A stretch of DNA of 64,000 nt from Terebella lapidaria (taxonomy: Eukaryota > Annelida > Polychaeta > Terebellida > Terebellidae), in NCBI GenBank assembly GCA_949152475.1, contig OX424570.1:21510694-21574693 (forward strand), given 5' to 3'. The translations under genes were made by a program, and so were the position numbers. Below the pieces are notes generated by a model. It was not told the DNA's origin. It made no database searches and was given only the letters and a program-made list of their open reading frames with translations. Of this stretch, positions 23,912 through 35,900 are shown in pieces. Numbering within the stretch: the first letter of the stretch is position 1; each line of letters begins with the position of its first letter.

Positions 23912-26900
23912 GTCAGCCGAGTCATATGTGTGGTCAGAGCCCTGGTGCAGTAAGGCACTCGATGCCTATAACTGGAGTGTACGCAATGAGAAACTCTCGG
24001 AGTTTCCTGTATCCCACAAGGATGAAATCGGGCTGCCAGGCTGTGAATCATGTGTTAGCATCGGTCCAGGTAAGATATTCACCCCTGATTTCAGGAGGGT
24101 ATTGCATTTCGGTCTGTCTCCCTGTCTGTCTGTTCGGTCATGCAACTTGGAGAGGCATGGTCCGATTGTCCTGAAAATTGAAAGGATGAGTTGGCTGTAT
24201 TGGTGGAATAACCACCAATACAGCCAAATTTTGATGATTCCAATAACAAATGTAAAATAACATGTTGCAATAGAAACAAAGCCCGACCAAATACTTTATC
24301 AAAAGACACACACTGGCGTCATCAGGGGAAGGCAGTGTGGTAAATATAGTTGTTTCTGCTGTATACCTGATGGGACTTGGTATACAACTGCCCAACAACC
24401 CACGAAAGTAATTTAGAAATCCGAAACAAATCTAATGAAATACTAGTAGATATATGACAAGAATGACTCCAATAAGAAATGTAAAATAACATTTTGCAAT
24501 AGAAACAAAGCCCGACCAAATACTTTATCAAAAGACACACTGGCGTATATCATGTCGATATTGTTACCCTATTGTTTACCGTCTGACTGCCCCAAACCTC
24601 TCACACAAAATTAATATCCCTGGTGGATTTGGATCAGTAGCAGCATAAACCAGACATTGAAAACTCAAACTACAGGTTATGGTCACCTCAGTATGTATAA
24701 ATTGGCAATATGATTCGAAGCTATTGAAGATGCTTACATGTAGATTGGTATAGCGAGCTAATGAATTATATATGTGTATTTTTTATGACCTTGAACTGAC
24801 CCCCATATGACCCTGCGTTATCGCCACTCAAATTGTAAAATGGTGCTATTGACAAAAGCTTGAACATATAATTAGGTGTTCAATATGTCATGGTGACTCT
24901 GTCGGTGATTTGAACGTAGGATGACTTTCAGTGTTCAAGCTCAAGGTCATATCAAATAGTGGAATATCATTACGAGGCCCAACTCCCACAAAATTAAGTG
25001 CCTGCTTACTTCTTTCTCGAGGAATTGAGGGTGGATGATTTAAATGCTAGAAGACCGCTCCTTTATGGGTGAAGTTTCTATTGTATGCCACCATAGAAGT
25101 TTCCATTGTGTATACAGAGAGTGGGGTCTGTTACTGATATTACACTCTTTTTGGTCATATGTTGAGAATGCGTAAACTGCTTATTGTATACATAATTATT
25201 GGGAACAAAATTTAGGTTCATTGTGACCACTCATACTATGTGAGACTGTAATCTGAATCAATTGTTGGTATGCTAAATATACATTTTTCTATACAGGCCC
25301 CGGTGATATCGACATAGCTCTACTAGAGAGTCATTTCCCTCGCCTCAAGAACTACATTGTAGTTGAACCAAACTCACAATCACTGGACATCTGTAAAGAG
25401 CGGATGACGGCTATTGGACGCAATGAAATAGCGGTATGCAAATTGTGATGGACGTAAAATGTACATGTGAACAAAAAAGGGCTACCGAAGCATGGTTTCA
25501 AACAATTTTGTAACCAATCTCATCATGTACACACATATGACTAGTACACGACTTTGAATTATTCATAGTGTCTCTGATTGCCATGCTCCACGTCATGCTC
25601 TTGAGCATTTTAAAGCCTATGCAATCAATCAGCCTTCCACATTTACTTCACCTGTTCAAGTGATGAAATTGCAACCGTAGTGTTTTTTTTAGAAAGTCCC
25701 AAATTAAGGCATTCAGTGTTGTTATGTCCGGTGAGCTTGCTGGATATGGATACTCTGATGGACATGATACCAGAACGTATGATAAGTGGTCCTTGAGAAC
25801 GCGTTTAAAATCGTGAAGACTCTTTGTCAAGCTGTGTACTGGTGTTTTTCATCATAATTGTCGGATATGTTATCACTGGTAATTGCTTCCTTAACTCCTA
25901 CCCATACCATGTGTCTGAATGTTACGTTCACCGTTATGTCATTAAGTAAGATCCGCAAATTTCTCATTAGCCAATACGACGATTTCCATTAATTTACCAG
26001 CATTTAGTAGGCAACTGAGTCTCGGTTGTTATCCTCGTTAGCACGGAGCAGTATGGCGCATGACACATGATCTGGGTAGATGCATATATTTTGGTACATT
26101 TCAGTTTCACGGTTCTTAAATGCAGTCCCTCCTTAAATGCAAGCATAATATACTCGAACTCGATAACGATCTATTGTTCAATTTGGATTTCACTATCTCG
26201 ATTTGGAAGAATCTTTTTGGATCGCCCTGCAGTTAATTATGTCCAACCAATTTAGAACAAAATCGATGCAATAACGAGTAATTGAAGACTATGCTAAGCT
26301 ATATTGTTAAAAATAAAGTTATTAGTATCCCCGTGAATTCGATTTCACTGCTCCCCAGATCGAATATGTGAACAAACTTGTGGAGGATTGGGAAGGGCCC
26401 AGGGAGCCTGTAGATTTAGTCTTGATGATCCAATGCCTCTACCACGTTAAAGATCAACGCGACGTTATGAAACGGAGTATGAGTTGGTTGAAGCCCGGTG
26501 GAACGTTGTGCATAGTTCACGGCCATCGCGGATCATTGTTCACTAAATTAGCAGGTAACACTTTTATGATCAGAATGACTACGGTTTTCTGAGCATCTCC
26601 ATATAAATTATTCTTGACGCTTATATATATACTTTCAGTTGCTAAATTTGGATGTAAACACGAGGAATACATGGCCGACGAGATTCGCAGGGACTTGAAA
26701 ATCCTGGGTCTTGACTATAAAGGTGGGTAAAACATTCGTTTATCATAAATGTTTATGTAAAGAGTTATTGTGCAGTATTTATTCATATTAATATGACAAG
26801 AACCAATCAGAATTCAAAAGGCAAATTATTCAAATACCTTGTGAATCTAGATGACTACGCGTATTTCAGGAACATATACAAAAAAGACAAAACGATTAAT

Positions 26901-27530
26901 ATACTTGAGAATTCAGAATTTTTATTTGTTTAAATTTTTATTGGGTAAATGTATAATAATCATCTTTGCTGTACATTGGCAACACCCATACAGTACATAT
27001 TTTCTGTTCCCGGTGACGTAACTAATAAAATCAATATGAATGTTTGGTCATACTTGTTAGTAATGCAAGGTTTATCCTTTAAGTGTACGACAAAATCGTG
27101 TGTGTTCATATATTCATTCAACTCCAATCGAATTGGGAGGAAATAGAGTTCCAAATAATGCAAATTTGTAATCGGAGTAAAATGTGATGACTAAAGGTCT
27201 TGGATATTGATAATACAGAAGTTGCAATGAAGAAACAATGTGATGTTCGGGACCGAGATCATGATGTCTTGAACTTCCTGTGTCAAAAGGATCTGTCTCA
27301 GGCTGAGGTCAGTAGTGTGCTAACTACGGCTAATGATATGGATAATTGGGTAACTGAGACAATATGTCAATGCATGTGTGCAAATCTACATTTGTCCTCA
27401 ATAGATGAATGTTTTGTACCTTTGTCCACAGTATGAGGAAGTGTGCACATACCTCGACGAGCACCTGCCAAGTGGTGTTGATGAGCAAACTGCATACGCC
27501 ATTTGGAGCAAGAGATCGATTTCAATCTAA
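23912..27530 (+). CDS. Histamine N-methyltransferase-like SAM-dependent methyltransferase (first exon not seen)
   Basis: Six exons join in one frame: 23912-24069, 25297-25433, 26359-26554, 26639-26722, 27219-27307 and 27432-27530, each with AG acceptors and GT donors at matching phases, giving 253 residues to the TAA. The glycine-rich SAM-binding motif SIGPGPGDID spans the first intron. VVEPNSQSLD, IQCLYHVKD and a C-terminal NFLCQKDL match the layout of animal HNMT proteins, which methylate histamine in the cytosol. Human HNMT is about 292 residues, so only a short N-terminal stretch seems to be missing; its exon should lie upstream of 23900. The first intron holds a duplicated dispersed repeat. 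The substrate is not shown by sequence; other amine methyltransferase roles are possible. Confidence 0.8.
24227..24545. repeat. Dispersed repeat in the methyltransferase intron, partly duplicated
   Basis: About 75 bp (CAATAGAAACAAAGCCCGAC, followed by CAAATACTTTATCAAAAGAC) occurs at ~24237 and again at ~24467. The 150 bp between them (GTATACAACTGCCCAACAAC and neighbours) is also found, inverted, at 54765-54935. This is a moderately diverged interspersed family with no coding content. A short hairpin (TATTGGTGG/CCACCAATA) precedes it at 24197. Confidence 0.7.
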
Positions 27531-28027
27531 TGTATCAATGACATTCGGAGGTTGACATCATTATGATGTAGAATCTTTGCAGAATCCATGTAGAATATAG
27601 GTATAATCTTGATTGTCATGCAATAGTAAATGTATGAATAATGATATTAGGAAAAGCTCGAAATTGGTTTGATATTCATGACGATTGTTCCAGTAGCAAT
27701 TGAAGAACGTCACAATACAGTCCAAAGCAATGGAAACTGTACCAACACAGTAAATACATTTATCATGGTTATGTTATTCAATAATGACACTATTCAGAGT
27801 ATACACATATATACCGGGGAACATATGTTCAAAACATATTATATTCACAAAAACATTTATAGATGTATGACTTGTATTAGAGTATTAACATTATGTAATC
27901 GACATTTATTATATATATTACGCCTGTTTCGTATGTAGTCTAGTGGTCCTGGTCGGCATATCCCCACAAATTTCACTTTGCATGTTATACCGTCAAGTCT
28001 TCATTTTAGTTAGTAATCACTATTTAT
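27531..28027. other. Region downstream of the methyltransferase gene
   Basis: AT-rich and without a recognisable gene. It probably includes the 3' untranslated region. No clear AATAAA signal was found close to the stop. Confidence 0.5.
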
Positions 28028-28125
28028 TGTATCCCCCGAACAAAGTTCGGCGGATATTATGGATTTGGCTTCGTCGTCCGCGTCCGCGCCCGCGTCCGTG
28101 TCCGCCTCCGCCTCCGCGTCCGCTA

Positions 28126-30354
28126 GGGTGGTCCTTATTTGTCAACTTTTTATTTTCCACACTCTCACCCTACCAATGTGTTGGAATAGTTAATAAAACA
28201 TGCTAGACAGAATTACAGGAAAATACTTGGATATTTAGAGGTAGCTCAAGGGCTTTCAAATTTGGCCTGTTTAATCATATTTCGCTGATTTTTGGGCATT
28301 ACGAGACCACACTATTATTGGTGTGATTGTCACTCCTGACTCTATTTCGGGACTACCATTGAACCATTCATTTCATATTAGACTGTAATACAAAAATATG
28401 GATATACTGCAGTGTTGTTGTTTTTATCTGACTTGTTTTCCTCTGCGCTGACCTTGTAATGAGAAGTTCTATGTAGGATACTACCTGGTTGATAAACGGG
28501 GACCTACAAAAGACAACTATGAGGTAATGTGAATAGTAAATAGATGCTGAATTTGTTTTTATGGAGGTTTTTTGTATTTTGATGTTGATAAGTTGGTAAT
28601 TTGGTTGTCTGTCTATGACATGTAGTACATACCAATAGTCTGACCAATGGCACATCTGAATTAATATACATTTTCTAGTATTTACATTTGTTCGTGTTCA
28701 AGATATGGTTTTTCTCCATACATTGCTTAGTTTACCAGTAGTTTGTTTTTCCTTGGTGATTTCTTCGGTGGAGAAGCTAATATATACCATTCAACAGTGC
28801 ACAATTATGTCAGGAGTGGACATCTACCAGCTGTTGGGAAGGTGGCTACCTGTGGAGCTCGGGCTACCGCTGTCTTGAACCCGTTAGAAATTTGGCAGGA
28901 AGGTGGTCACGTCGAAGCAATGTGCTCCGACAGCACGTCCACAAACTCAGTTCAAATAAGCGGTTCTTGTATTTTGTTTAAGGGAAAGCTCAGTCGCAAT
29001 TTTCTGTATTTGGTATACCATCAACACCTGCTGAAGCTGTTTCTAGCACAGCTGTGGTGTGCAATTACTGGAACCAGGTGTCATACACCATAGCCGATGG
29101 AAGGCAAGCTATCTGTGCACTCCAGAAATACATGTTCAGAGACCAGTTCAAGCTCACATCACGTGAGGCGGGAGGCATCCTCTATGTTTCTGTGTTCATA
29201 ACAAAAATCTATGTTCAGGCGTGGTTTTCTGCTCCTGATGCCATTTCCGCATCCCAAAGTCACCTCAGTCTCCTCCAACATGTAAGGAGTTTTGGAAAAG
29301 ATCAACCAATCCATATCCAAGACAGCTTTGAGCAAATTTGCTAGACACTTGTGGTATGTCAATGAAGAGCTGCTTGGTTTGACTTTCTTCGACCCCGTTG
29401 TTCCAATTGTTACAAAATGTGATATGGGGAAAGTCAAAAGAAGACACAGAAAGCCTGGAGGCAATACCAGAGATGCTGACAGACTTTGTTTACCCAAACT
29501 CAAAAAATCTGTGCTTAAGTGCTTAAACTCAAGAAACTCAAGAAATTTGTTCAAATCATGGCACAAGAGAGGATTTCAAGACGCACTCAATGTGGTGAAA
29601 GGACTGAATGTCAATAACGACACAGCATAACTAATTCGTGCTCTCAATGAAGAACAATACTTATATCACAAAAGATTAGGAGTAGAAGTAATTCCTGCTT
29701 CAAGTTGTTCAGAATCATCGGCGTCGGTTCCCAAACAGCAAATAGTCCACTCTGTTGAAAGGATTCGAATGTTGAACAGTGATAGACAATAGACATATGT
29801 CAGAGTTTATGACTACTAGTAAAGTAGTATCTCCCCAGTTTTTGTCTGTCACTGAGTAGATAAGTTAGTTTTCTTGTTGCATGAATATCTCCTTGATGCC
29901 AGAAGTAATCAAGTCTTGTTCCACTATATTACGAGGACAGCATGCCATGATAGTCTTGTACTTCATACATGTATGTATCTCTACCATGGTCGCTGCTGGT
30001 CCTCTAAATCTGATGCTGCAATGCTACCAGTAGTTATGTTGCTATTTAGATAATTTCTTGGATGTATGTGTATCTCCTTGAAAACCACACTGCCATAAAG
30101 AAATCTTCATCCTCCACATATTTATGATGATATTGATATTACATCATCGTCCTGTATGTTCGCCGTGCATGGCTGCGCGGCGAGTCCTCAAATGGTCATT
30201 GACCAATATTTCAAATGTGTTGAGCTACCTCTAAAAGTCGTAATAAAACACTCATATTTCATCAAATGAGTTGTTAATGATAGTCAGTAAGATTTGAGGG
30301 GTGAGAGCTTTGAAAATCACACTTTGAAAAAATACCCTATTATAAGGACCACCC
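28126..30354 (+). mobile_element. DNA transposon nested in the hairpin-ended repeat
   Basis: The ends are GGGTGGTCCTTAT and ATAAGGACCACCC, with further matching sub-terminal blocks (TTAGAGGTAGCTCAA at ~28236, inverted at ~30223; CACTCTCACCC on the left against GGGTGAGAG on the right). It is flanked on both sides by TA, within CTAG. It sits inside the GCGTCCGC run of the host element. It carries one decayed protein-coding region. Confidence 0.75.
28743..29795 (+). pseudogene. Decayed transposon protein (HLWY..EE..L.FFD family)
   Basis: Several overlapping open frames together look like one protein: 28743-29093, 29054-29344 (SREAGGILYVSVFITKIYVQ), 29292-29630 (KFARHLWYVNEELLGLTFFD, then NVVKGLNVNNDTA) and a final stretch to about 29795. 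From memory, the HLWY-EE-L-FFD and VVNDTA patterns occur in a poorly characterised protein family found across invertebrate genomes beside transposons. Frame changes and an in-frame TAA after NVNNDTA show the gene is broken. Function not established; its position inside clear TIRs suggests a transposase or accessory protein. Confidence 0.5.
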
Positions 30355-30380
30355 TAGCGTCCGCGTCCGCAGAGATTTTC

Positions 30381-30740
30381 TTGTGAACGCGCTACAGGCC
30401 GCAATTCTCACCCGATCACCATTATTTTTTGCAGGCACATATATAATGGTAAGATCCCGACACCAATCGATTTTGGTTGCCGTGGCAACTGAATTGGTCG
30501 TTTGGGGACACATTTTGCATTGAAAACAGCCTGTTTGAGACATATGGCTTGTGAACGCGCTACAGGCCGCAATTCTCACCCGATCACCATTATTTTTTGC
30601 AGGCACATATATTATGGTAAGATCCCGACACCAATCGATTTTGGTTGCCGTGGCAACTGAATTGGTCGTTTGGGGACACATTTTGCATTGAAAACAGCCT
30701 GTTTGAGACACATGGCTTGTGAACGCTCTACAGATGGCAA
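30381..30740. repeat. 168-bp tandem repeat, two full copies and a partial third
   Basis: TTGTGAACGC begins copies at 30381, 30549 and 30717. The first two copies are almost identical; the third diverges after 20 bp. The 160-codon minus-strand open frame here is produced by this repeat. Confidence 0.85.
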
Positions 30741-30984
30741 TTTTTGACGAATCTCGATAATATTTGGAAGTGTTGTTGGGAAGGGCTGTCACACGAAACC
30801 AATCGTTTTTTAGAATGATCATATAAATATTAATATGTTAACAGCCTAACTTATTACAGAATTTTGAAATATCCATTTTGACATGTACGATCATTCCAAT
30901 AGCCTGTACAGTGGAAGGTAATGACACTGGTTTCTTGTTCAGAATGGAGAACTGAAGTTTTCAGTGAAAACAGGACAATATTAC

Positions 30985-31860
30985 TGAATAAGTTAACATT
31001 AGTTTTATTAGTTAAGTCTATTATTGTCCACAATAAAAATAGTTAAGACGAGAAACGTTTATTATTAAGCTCAACAAGGTAAAGGTTTTGTCCAGTACAA
31101 ATTTCATGGGTGTAACTGAATAAGTTAACATTATTTTTAATAGTTAAGTCTATTATTGACCACAATAAAAATAGTTAAGACAAGAAATATTTATTATTAA
31201 CCTCAAGGTAAATGTTTTGTCCAGTACAAATTTCATTGGTGTAACCGAATAAGTTAACATTATTTTCACTAGTTAAGTCTATTATTGACCACAATAAAAA
31301 TAGTTAAGTCTATTATTGACCACAATAAAAATAGTTAAGATGAGAAATATTTATTATTAAGCTCAACAAGGTGAAAGTATGTCCAGTACAGATTTCATGG
31401 GTGTACTGAATAAGTTAACATTATTTTTACTAGTTTAGTCTATTATTGACCACAATAAAAATAGTTAAGACAAGAAATATTTATTATTGGGCTCAACAAG
31501 GTAAAGATTCTGTCCAGTAGACATTTTATGTCTGTAACCAAATAAGCTAACATTTTTTTGCTAGTTAAGTCTATTATTGACCTCAATAAAAATCGTTAAG
31601 ATGAGAAACAATTATTATTGAGCTCAACAAGGTTAAGGTTTTGTCCGGTAGAAATTTCTGGGTGTAACCGAATAAGTTAACTTTATTTTTACATGTTAAG
31701 TCTATTATTGACCACAATGAAAATAGTTAAGACAAGAAATATTTATCATTGGGCTCAACAAGGTGAAGGCTTTGTCCAGTAGAGATTTTATGTTTGTGAC
31801 CAAATAAGTTAACATTATTTTTTTGCTAGTTAAGTCTATTATTGATCACAATAGCTTTTT
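30985..31860. repeat. ~120-150-bp tandem repeat, about seven copies
   Basis: Degenerate copies of a unit with AATAAGTTAACATT, GTTAAGTCTATTATTGACC and GCTCAACAAGGT recur from 30985. One copy has an internal 47-bp duplication near 31290. Confidence 0.85.
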
Positions 31861-32690
31861 ATGAAAACATTGATCAACTTTTACTTTGACTTTCAACTTG
31901 AGACCATGTTTGGCACAAATTATGAGTTAAAATATAACTTATGGTGAAAAATTCGATCTGGCTCCAATTTCGCCATCTTGGAATGCAGTTTTGGTCAACT
32001 TTTAGTTTGAATTTCAATTTGAAAGCATGTTTGGCACATATTATAAGTCGAAATATAACTTATGACGAAAAGTTCTATCTGGCTCCAATTTCGTCATCTT
32101 GAAATGCAGTTTTGGTCAACTTTTACATTGAATTTCAACTTAATACCAAGTTTGGCACATATTATGAGTTGAAATATAACTCATGGCGAAAAGTTTGATC
32201 TGGGTCCAATTTCTTCATCTTGAAATGCAGTTTTGATCAACTTTTACTTTGAATTTCAACTTGAAAACATATTTGGCACATATTATGAGTCGAAATATAA
32301 CTTATGGTGAAAAGTTCGATCTGGCTCCAATTTCGCCATCTTGAAATGCAGTTTTGGTCAACTTTTAGTTTGAATTTCAATTTGAAACCAAGTTGGGCAG
32401 GTATTATGAGTTAAAATATAACTTATTTCGAAAAGTTTGATCTGGCTCCAATTTTGTCATCTTGAAATGCAGTTTTGATTAATTTTTACTTTGAATTTCA
32501 ACTTGAAACCATGTTTGGCACATACATGTATTATGAATCGAAATATAACTTATGGTGAGAAGTTCAATCTAGCTCCAATTTCGTCATCTTGAAATGCATT
32601 TTTGGTCAAATTTTACTTTGAATTTCAACTTGGAACCAAGTTTGTAAAATATTCTGAGTTGAAATATAAATAGGTGAAAAGATTGATCTA
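31861..32690. repeat. ~120-bp tandem repeat, about seven copies
   Basis: A second, unrelated unit marked by GATCTGGCTCCAATTTCG, CATCTTGAAATGCAGTTTTG and TTGGCACATATTATGAGT. It abuts the previous block directly. Confidence 0.85.
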
Positions 32691-32938
32691 TCTGTATTTC
32701 CTTATTTTATCAAACATGTCGAATGGAAATTCATATAAAGAGATTTCAGTGGTGATTTTGAATTCGACCTTCAATAACCTTGGAAAATCAGTGCAGCAGT
32801 TTTGGTGGGGAAAAGAAAACAGTTGTGACTTGGGATTTAACATTTCTCTGGTAATCTTTTTTAGCCCTTACTCTAGTTTTTCACACTTGACAGTGATATA
32901 TGTGGGGCAACAGAGATGATAGGGCTACGGGGGATACA

Positions 32939-35900
32939 CCCAAGCGGTCGTAGGCGACCGGAAGCGTCTAGTTTATAATTATGTTGTGTCTTGTAGACTG
33001 GTGAACAATGTATCGTCTAGAATTTATATTGATGAACAGAATCTGGATCATATGTTGTAAAGAATACTCGCAGAGTCATTGCCATCATGTATCTCTCAAT
33101 AATAAAAACACCATCCATAAGCTATTTGGTTACACATATCTACATTCTTGTTTTTGTTTGTGAAAGTTATAGAGATACTAACAGACGCCCAGCATAGTCG
33201 TATCTCAAAGCTGATCTCGAAGGTCAAGTTATTTTATCTGAAGATGAATTGTATTAAATTACGCCGTATCATAGAATTAGTACGCTTTCTCAGGACGACA
33301 ACCACAATAGTTATTTGAGCTGCTCATTTCAGGAAATCTTAGTTGATAACCCGATTGGTTACGGGGGGGGGGGGGGTCATACTGTTCAGATTTGTTTTTT
33401 GAGCGAGGAAACCAAATGATCGAACGTTTGTGTGAAGTCGTGATTAACCTAATTTTAGATTTCATGCATCATTATTTCACTACCATGAAAATGATCAATC
33501 GGACTGTGTGGCATAAAACACAGTTCAAATAGTCATTGTTGTCAACGCAATTTTCGGTCTCGTGGTGATGATGGATGAACCATAATTGGATTTTGAACAT
33601 GAAACTGTCGAGAGCGATTCATCACTAATACGCTTTTGTGGTTAAGTCTACTATCAAGTTTAACCTGTGGGATGCTTTTATGTAGGCAATTAGCCTAATT
33701 TGACCCATGTATATTCTTATGCCGTGGGCCTCTATGTCATGTCCTAACACAGCCGGGAAAACATCCCAGTAGGAGTTGCAGAATCGCTCGTTTCGAGCAC
33801 GAATCTTGTGCCATTACCAAGAATAATTATGACCTGGTTTCCTTTTTACTGATATGGAGTGGACAAAAATCATGTTTCTTTGGAATAATTTAGTACAAAT
33901 ACATTTCTGAATAAATGTCCATTTGAGACAATTTTGTCAGTATGGATCACCACTTGAAAAACACTTCATACTAAATTGAATATTTTGAAAATATTGCATG
34001 GTGATAAGGGGGATATTAAGATGGTGAAACCCTGCCGATTGTTGGCAGTAAATTTCACGACTTTAGTACCGCATACAAAATATGAGCATTTGTCCTAAAA
34101 ATTCTGGTAGTCCGAAGTGACTTTCTGCAATTGGAGTCAATAGAGGAGTCATTTTCTTCTATTAGAAAAATACAATCTTCGACCTGAAACGTCTGGATCA
34201 TTCCGGATCATAACGATAAAGTTGGTACATCCGTTCTCAATATCAACCACGTAATCTTTAGAATACATCGACTTTTTACATAGTGGAGCAGTCAGTGTCT
34301 ATGAGCCGAGAATTACTTTTTGAATTTACCGCCCACATTTGTCACAAAATGCCCGACTGTCTTTGACGCATTTACGAAATGCGCCATTTTCAAAATATCA
34401 CGTGGATTTGGACAACACACAGACTTGAAATATCATCTATTATTTTGATGATTTTCAAAGAATAGCTGACTTACTTGGGATTGGTACATCGTAGACTTCA
34501 TAACGAGCTATCCACAGCCATGTGACCATGCGTTTTCCCCCGTAAAATTGAGTCTGAACATCGGCTACTTTCAACGTCAGGTGCCACGAAATCGTGTTTA
34601 CATATTTCCCAGGTCAAAGTTTGATGTATCCTTACGCGAGACTTATCTTTGGTCATGTCGATTCTGGTAATCGGTATAATCCATTGATCACACCAAATAA
34701 TCCACTTTCTGAATACTGAACGGGACTACGGCAGAAAATGTTCGCAGTACGACACATTACATGTGTTTTGTGATATAGATTGGTAGCGGTCATCCTCGGA
34801 ATATTTCCTTCGGTTGTGAAGACCATATTTTGCGACTATGAGATTCGGTAGCTTCGTCTCAGAATGTTTTCCAGCGAGGCACCAACAGTCCCATGTATTA
34901 TGCATGTATATCGGCATATGACGGAGGTAAACCCAGAAATATGTACATAATCGAAGACATATTAGTTCATAGACAAAGAATTGTTGTAGATCGGGGAATG
35001 ACAAACACTGAAAACCATGATTCCAGACGATAACTGACATATCGCTCACCACGTGAGTTTGTATTCGCTCCGGCGAGAAAGCCGTTGAAATCCGTGCACA
35101 GGGTTTTGAGTTCAATGTGAAGAGCAATACTCACTAGCTGCTCAAGTCCAGTCTCGGTCAGTGATCGCATGGAACCACACGGAAAATCGTCGAGCACATG
35201 TACTGGGGCGGATTATTAACCCTCTTTCGACCCTTCTTGCACATTGGGAGTTCATTTTCACAAATAGGATAATATAATATTATATTTGTTCAGGTACGTA
35301 CACGTAATTTAAGCATTCCGTATATTGAAGCCCTGTCTCTATCAACACTGATCAAGTATCTATGAGTGCCTATTCCATAAGTTCGTGGTTAAATACATTT
35401 CGATAACAAAATGAAACTGTATGTAGATGTATATCTATATGTATTTCAAGAAATTTAAATTAGATGCCCTGATTGGCACAAGTATATGAGGTAATTATCA
35501 ATGAGCAGCTGTATGAGTTATTCATATCACCAACATATATATATTTCTCTAAATCAAGAAGTTTACTTGATTGTAATATTCTAATGACCAATTCAAGGCA
35601 ATGTGATTGGTATCAGCAACAGAATAGAGTGCCATCTGACAAATCCATCATCTCATATTTTTCTGACTCCAGATGACTCCAGATGTTGCTGACAACTCCA
35701 CACCACTTTCCTGACAGCTCAGCCAGAAGACAACACAACCAGAAGCTCCATGACTCCTGGTTCAAGTCTCAATCAGAAGACAGGCAATAGCAGCTCCACA
35801 CCACTTGACTGATCCCCCAATGACAGGCACCCAGGAGCAATCATTCAGTTGGCCAACAATATGGATGTCAAAACATAACAACAACTTGTGTTTTAAAGTT

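Larger units (their letters stand above)
28028..32938. mobile_element. Hairpin-ended repeat element with long tandem repeats, interrupted by a transposon
   Basis: It begins TGTATCCCCCG and ends CGGGGGATACA. Just inside the left end is a perfect hairpin CCGAACAAAGTTCGG, then a GC-rich run of TCCG/CCGCG units. Three blocks of 120-170 bp tandem repeats fill the rest, and the tail reads TTTTTAGCCCTTACTCTAG. The layout mirrors the GGTTACCGGACC element at 41341 and 59497. The TCCG-rich run is split at 28123-28126 by another transposon. No target duplication was seen outside the ends. Confidence 0.55.

Noticed and set aside
30340-30822. 160-codon minus-strand frame with an internal duplication
   Set aside because: Produced by a 168-bp tandem repeat; 168 is a multiple of three, so the frame stays open through copies.
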